NCBI RefSeq assembly: GCF_014207985.1
Contig: NZ_JACHMI010000001.1
Coordinates: 10,709,001 to 10,773,000, forward strand
DNA: 64,000 bases
Direction of reading: 5' to 3'
DNA from: Nonomuraea rubra
GTDB lineage: Bacteria > Actinomycetota > Actinomycetes > Streptosporangiales > Streptosporangiaceae
This document shows, piece by piece, positions 60,852 through 64,000 of the stretch; position 1 is the stretch's first letter, and every line of letters begins with the position of its first letter. The translations under genes and the position numbers were made by a program. Under the pieces are notes generated by a model, which saw nothing but the letters and a program-made list of their open reading frames with translations, searched no databases and was not told where the DNA came from.

Positions 60852-61672
60852 CCATCCTCTACCGCGGCCCCCTGGCGAGCTGCGACTACGACTGCGCCTA
60901 CTGCCCGTTCGCCAAGCGCCACGACACCCCGGAACAGCTGCGCGCCGACCGGGCCGCGCTGGAACGGTTCACGGCCTGGGTGGCGGGGCGGGACTTCGAG
61001 GTCTCGATCCTGTTCACGCCGTGGGGCGAGGGGCTGGTCAGGTCCTGGTACCGGCGGGCTCTCGTGGAGCTCTCCCGGCTGCCGCACGTGGCGAAGGTGG
61101 CGATCCAGACGAACCTGAGCTGCCGCACGGACTGGCTCTCCGAGGCGTCGGAACGGGCCGCGCTGTGGGTCACCTACCACCCGACGCAGGTCCCTTACGA
61201 GCGTTTCCTGGCCAAGGTCCGCTCGCTCCCCGTCCGGCACAGCGTCGGCATCGTCGGCGACCCGGCCCACCTGCCGCACGCCCGCCGCCTACGGGCCGAC
61301 CTGCCGCCGGAGACGTACGTGTGGGTCAACGCCGAGGAGGGCCGCCTCTACACCGACGCCGAAGCCGCCGACTGGACCGCCATCGACCCCCTCTTCTCCT
61401 ACAGCCGCTTCCCGCACGCCAGCGCGGGCCTGCCCTGCCGCACCGGCGACACCGTGATCTCGGTGAACGGCGACGGCACGGTCCGCCGCTGCCACTTCAT
61501 CCCCGAAGTGCTGGGCAACCTCTACGACGGCACCTACCGCCCCGCCCTCCGCCCCCGCCCCTGCCCGGCGGCGACCTGCGACTGCCACATCGGCTACGTG
61601 CACCTGGAGCCCCTCGGCCTCTACGACGTCTTCACCGGCGGCATCCTGGAGCGCATCCCCCGCCTGCCGTGA
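60845..61672 (+). CDS. STM4011-family radical SAM protein with SPASM-like cysteines
   Basis: A 275-residue radical SAM enzyme with CDYDCAYC (CxxxCxxC) near the N-terminus. The C-terminus has five more cysteines (GLPCRTGD, GTVRRCHF, CPAATCDCH), like a SPASM/Twitch domain that carries a second iron-sulfur cluster, common in peptide- or protein-modifying enzymes. Last gene of the operon, ending 4 bp from the convergent toxin remnant. Substrate unknown. Confidence 0.87.
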   Translation: MLTILYRGPLASCDYDCAYCPFAKRHDTPEQLRADRAALERFTAWVAGRDFEVSILFTPWGEGLVRSWYRRALVELSRLPHVAKVAIQTNLSCRTDWLSEASERAALWVTYHPTQVPYERFLAKVRSLPVRHSVGIVGDPAHLPHARRLRADLPPETYVWVNAEEGRLYTDAEAADWTAIDPLFSYSRFPHASAGLPCRTGDTVISVNGDGTVRRCHFIPEVLGNLYDGTYRPALRPRPCPAATCDCHIGYVHLEPLGLYDVFTGGILERIPRLP

Positions 61673-61675
61673 ATC

Positions 61676-62027
61676 TCATCGACCACGCCGCTGGTCAGTC
61701 TCTTTCGGGTGTCCTGTCCCGGCACGAGTTTTCCACAGCGTGCGTTCCTCGTCATCGATCGCGTACCACAAGCGGCCACCGGACGTGGCTTCGTACTGCC
61801 ACTGCTCCAGTGCGTGGCCACCGACCTTCACCACGCCCAGTGCGCCCTTGAGCGGATGTTGTCTGCAGTCCGTCCGCCGCGGGTCGCCGGTGATGGCGAC
61901 CCAGGCCCGATCGAGGTTCTCGGGAGCCTGGGCGAGCAGGTGCTGCCAGCCTTCAGCCGCCCGCCGATCGGCGAACCGGACCCGCCAGGGGTGAGGTCGC
62001 GGGACGTCGTCCCCCCCTGCCCGCCAT
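61676..62027 (-). pseudogene. RelE/ParE-like toxin gene with frameshift in a G7 run
   Basis: ATG 62027 overlaps the antitoxin stop (TGATG) but its frame stops at 61953. Dropping one base from the run of seven G (seven C on the plus strand, 62011-62017) restores a 116-residue frame with VRFADRRAAEGWQHLLAQAP, AWVAITGDPRRTD, HPLKGALGVVKVGG and QYEATSGGRLWYAIDD, ending TLWKTRAGTGHPKETD. This strongly resembles actinomycete ParE/RelE-type toxins. The rest is free of stops, so the break is recent, a phase-variable switch, or a sequencing error. Confidence 0.75.
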
Positions 62028-62488
62028 CAGGTGTCGTCCTTCGGGCGGCGGGCCTCCGCGCCATCGCCGGGAAAGGGACCCTGCAGCTCGCGGGCGAGCC
62101 GCGGATCGCTCCAGACCACCGCAGTGGACCGCCACGAGGTCAGCGCCCGGGCGAAGGGCAGCAGCTCTCCCGTGTCGGCGCCGGCGATCAGGTGGTTGAG
62201 CAGCTCGCACACGCACTCATGCCGCTCCGTGTCGGGCAGCCAGGTCAGCCACGGAAGCTCCTCGGCCAGCGCCTCCTCCGCGAGGTCGCGGTTGCGGCGC
62301 GCCACGATCGCGAGCGCTCGGGCTGCGATGCGCAGGCCGGCCGTCTCCGCCTCGAACCGTTCTGCACGCATCAAGATGAGGTTCTCGTCATCGCGCCGTT
62401 CGAGGATGACGTCGGCGTTGTCAAGAGTGGGCAGAACCTCTGACGGTCCTCTGAGGAACGCGCTGTACGGAAAGCTCTTGGTGACCAT
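62027..62488 (-). CDS. Phd/YefM-like antitoxin
   Basis: A 153-residue protein with the N-terminal antitoxin pattern FPYSAFLRGPSEVLPTLDNA then VILERRDDENLILMRAERFE, typical of prevent-host-death-type antitoxins, and a longer helical C-terminus (about 60-140) that would bind the toxin. It overlaps the toxin start (TGATG). A perfect 10-bp-arm palindrome just upstream is the likely autoregulatory operator. TATCCT lies 7 nt before the ATG, inside that site. Confidence 0.75.
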   Translation of the reverse strand: MVTKSFPYSAFLRGPSEVLPTLDNADVILERRDDENLILMRAERFEAETAGLRIAARALAIVARRNRDLAEEALAEELPWLTWLPDTERHECVCELLNHLIAGADTGELLPFARALTSWRSTAVVWSDPRLARELQGPFPGDGAEARRPKDDT

Positions 62489-62497
62489 ACCCAGCAG

Positions 62498-62521
62498 GAT
62501 ATCTGAAGTAGTTCAGATATC
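62498..62521. promoter_or_regulatory. Toxin-antitoxin operator palindrome
   Basis: GATATCTGAA-GTAG-TTCAGATATC is a perfect inverted repeat with 10-bp arms, 9 bp before the antitoxin start. Flanking CCAGC and GCTGG extend the dyad. Antitoxins of this type repress their own promoter through such sites. Confidence 0.8.
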
Positions 62522-62584
62522 GCTGGGTCTGCGAGCTGACCGAACCTTCGACCTGTGATGGGCGCGCCGGGCGCGCTGTGAGGT

Positions 62585-63757
62585 TCAGGTCTCGCGTTGG
62601 GGGCGGTAGTCGTCCTCGGTGAGCCCGAACGTCCAGGCCACGCCCTCCCGCGCCCGCCGGACCCACGGTGGCACCCGCAGGAAGTAGGTGCGGCTGGTGC
62701 CGTCGGGCTCGGGGGTGGAGTTGACCACCTCCACCATGGCCAGCGGCTCGTCGTCGGGCAGCTCGATCCGCCACAGCACGCCGGTCTCGTCGGAGTGGAC
62801 CGGCTGGGCGCCCGACTCGGCCAGGTAGCGGTCGAGGCCGAAGTGCTCCAGCATGGCGCGGCGCAGCTCGGTGTTCGCCTCGGAACGGATGCGCTCGGGG
62901 GTGAGGACGGTCATCGTGGCGCCGAACTCGGGCGGGACGGGCATGCCGTGCCAGGCGTGCAGGGCGAACCCGTCGGCGTACGACAGGGCGGGGCCGTCGG
63001 CGCGGTGCGGCCGGCCGAGGTCGTCGAGGTGCAGCTCGATGGGGCGTCCGGTGATGATGGCGAGCCGCTCGTACGGCCACCACCAGCCCGCCCGCTCCGC
63101 CACCCGCTTGAGCCCGCCGAGCCCGTCAACCCCGCCGAGCCCGTCGAACGCCGACAGCCAGGGTGCGTCGTGCTGGCCGAGCACGGCGTCGAGCGTCACG
63201 TTCCGCAGGCTCTCGCCGAACCGCTCGGCCGCCAGGTCGGTGTCCGTGCCGAGGGCCGTGTCGAGGGCGGCGCCCCGGTCGGCGATGGCGCGGCGGAGGT
63301 CGCTGACCAGCCGTTCGGCCTGCGGCCACAGCCGGCCGCCCGTCTCGGCCCAGAGCTGCGCCCAGCCGGCATGGCCCAGCCGGGCGTACGCGGCCGCCCT
63401 GGCCCGCTCCCACGGCCCGGTGCGCACGGCGTCACGCACCGACCGCCCGGGGTCCAGGCTCCCCAATCTCCGCCCGTCCGTCAGGAGCCCGTCAAACCCG
63501 AGCCCGTCCGTCAGGAGCCCGCCGAGCCCGCGCCCCAGCCCGTCCCGCAGCAGCCCTGCCCGCTCCAGCCCCGCGCGCACCGTCTCACCGCCGGTCAGCC
63601 ACGCCGCCACGACCGCGCCCGCCAGGGGTGACGGCAGCACCAGCACCCGCTCGGGCTCGGCCAGCCCCGCCTCACGGTACGCCTGCCGCACAGCCTCCTC
63701 GGCGCCCTCGGCGTGCCCGGTCGCGACGGTGACCTGCTCCCACGTCAAGGTCGCCAT
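62585..63757 (-). CDS. DUF6745-family protein
   Basis: A 390-residue protein ending with RTYFLRVPPWVRRAREGVAWTFGL and containing GWWWPYERLAIITGRPIELHLDDLGRPHRADGPALSYADG, hallmarks of DUF6745. Gly/Leu-rich internal repeats (GLGG, LLTDG; about 70-95 and 205-212) are local duplications. Function unknown. ATG 63757 overlaps the stop of the small upstream gene (TGATG), so the two are coupled. Confidence 0.75.
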   Translation of the reverse strand: MATLTWEQVTVATGHAEGAEEAVRQAYREAGLAEPERVLVLPSPLAGAVVAAWLTGGETVRAGLERAGLLRDGLGRGLGGLLTDGLGFDGLLTDGRRLGSLDPGRSVRDAVRTGPWERARAAAYARLGHAGWAQLWAETGGRLWPQAERLVSDLRRAIADRGAALDTALGTDTDLAAERFGESLRNVTLDAVLGQHDAPWLSAFDGLGGVDGLGGLKRVAERAGWWWPYERLAIITGRPIELHLDDLGRPHRADGPALSYADGFALHAWHGMPVPPEFGATMTVLTPERIRSEANTELRRAMLEHFGLDRYLAESGAQPVHSDETGVLWRIELPDDEPLAMVEVVNSTPEPDGTSRTYFLRVPPWVRRAREGVAWTFGLTEDDYRPQRET

Positions 63758-64000
63758 CAGTCGGCCACCACCCGGTGGGAGCCCGGCACGTACTCGCGCT
63801 GCCGCACCACGCGGTACCAGCCCTTCGGCAGCGAGATCGCGTCGTGCTCCTCGTGCACGAGCCTGCCGCCCTCGGGCAGGTGCAGGAAGCCGCGCGACAG
63901 CGTGCCGGGGCCGGGGATGGCGTGGCAGTGCCCGGTGGCCTCGCCGTGCGCCAGCACCAGCCGCCCGCGGGCGTCGCGCGGCTGGGGCCGCAGCCCGCCG
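63757..64000 (-). CDS. Small protein paired with DUF6745 (5' end outside window)
   Basis: The frame is open to the window edge. Visible text includes QPRDARGRLVLAHGEATGHC, HAIPGPGTLS, FLHLPEGGRLVHEEHDAISL and RVVRQREYVPG. The HGEATGHCHA phrase, rich in His and Cys, recalls metal-binding loops, but I do not recognise a named domain. It overlaps the DUF6745 start by TGATG and is likely an obligate partner. Confidence 0.7.
   Translation of the reverse strand, partial: GGLRPQPRDARGRLVLAHGEATGHCHAIPGPGTLSRGFLHLPEGGRLVHEEHDAISLPKGWYRVVRQREYVPGSHRVVAD

Noticed and set aside
61953..62216. Short minus-strand frame spanning the antitoxin end and toxin start
   Set aside because: Not a gene of its own; its last part is the out-of-frame product of the toxin ATG before the G7 frameshift.

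Overview
The window is high-GC actinomycete DNA. Signs are strong third-position G/C bias, frequent GTG starts, many starts with a -10-like box only 6-8 nt upstream (leaderless transcripts), serine/threonine kinases, a SARP/AfsR regulator, mycothiol-type DinB-fold proteins and sugar ABC operons without their own ATPase. The mix fits Streptosporangiaceae (Nonomuraea-like); the genus is an inference. I saw no rRNA, tRNA, CRISPR array, insertion sequence or prophage.

Layout: 1-1.6 kb holds the 3' end of an N-6 DNA methylase/type I S-like gene, a soluble kinase, and a decayed FecCD siderophore permease beside an iron-box-like site. 1.7-7.2 kb is a beta-glucoside operon (binding lipoprotein, two permeases, GH1) with a LacI regulator. 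After a secreted phospholipase D-like protein, a CMD protein and a GNAT, 9.7-20 kb is an alpha-glucan locus: GH13, two permeases, binding lipoprotein, LacI regulator, large secreted GH87-type alpha-1,3-glucanase and a degenerate PfkB kinase. The ABC operon and the glucanase share a near-duplicate promoter/operator. 20-29 kb is housekeeping and accessory genes: secreted proteins, DinB-fold protein, TetR, DUF1152, rpmE2 with a possible Zur box, SDR, MFS and RecQ. A 15-bp tandem repeat follows recQ.

29.5-49.9 kb is mixed: hydrolases, a DNA-alkylation repair cluster (ogt, 2OG oxygenase, unknown, alkB), an amidohydrolase, an orphan SARP/NB-ARC/TPR regulator, a 5'-truncated lipoprotein pseudogene, MazG, a MarR/hydrolase pair with a clear operator, a receptor-like kinase, and an HxlR/aldo-keto reductase divergon. 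50-55.7 kb is a third LacI-controlled sugar operon ending in a cytoplasmic GH5 enzyme.

55.8-61.7 kb is the most interesting segment: a tightly overlapping operon of the functionally uncharacterised STM4011-STM4015 families (two leucine-rich-repeat STM4015 paralogues, STM4014 ATP-grasp-like, STM4013 alkaline-phosphatase-fold hydrolase, STM4012 and STM4011 radical SAM enzymes). The tandem LRR duplication has left a visible scar. Directly after it lies a toxin-antitoxin pair whose toxin frame is broken at a run of seven G, then a DUF6745 gene and a small partner running off the window.

Together the window shows three independent saprophytic glycan-uptake systems, each with its own LacI-type operator and all needing a shared MsiK-type ATPase encoded elsewhere, set around an unexplained radical-SAM operon.
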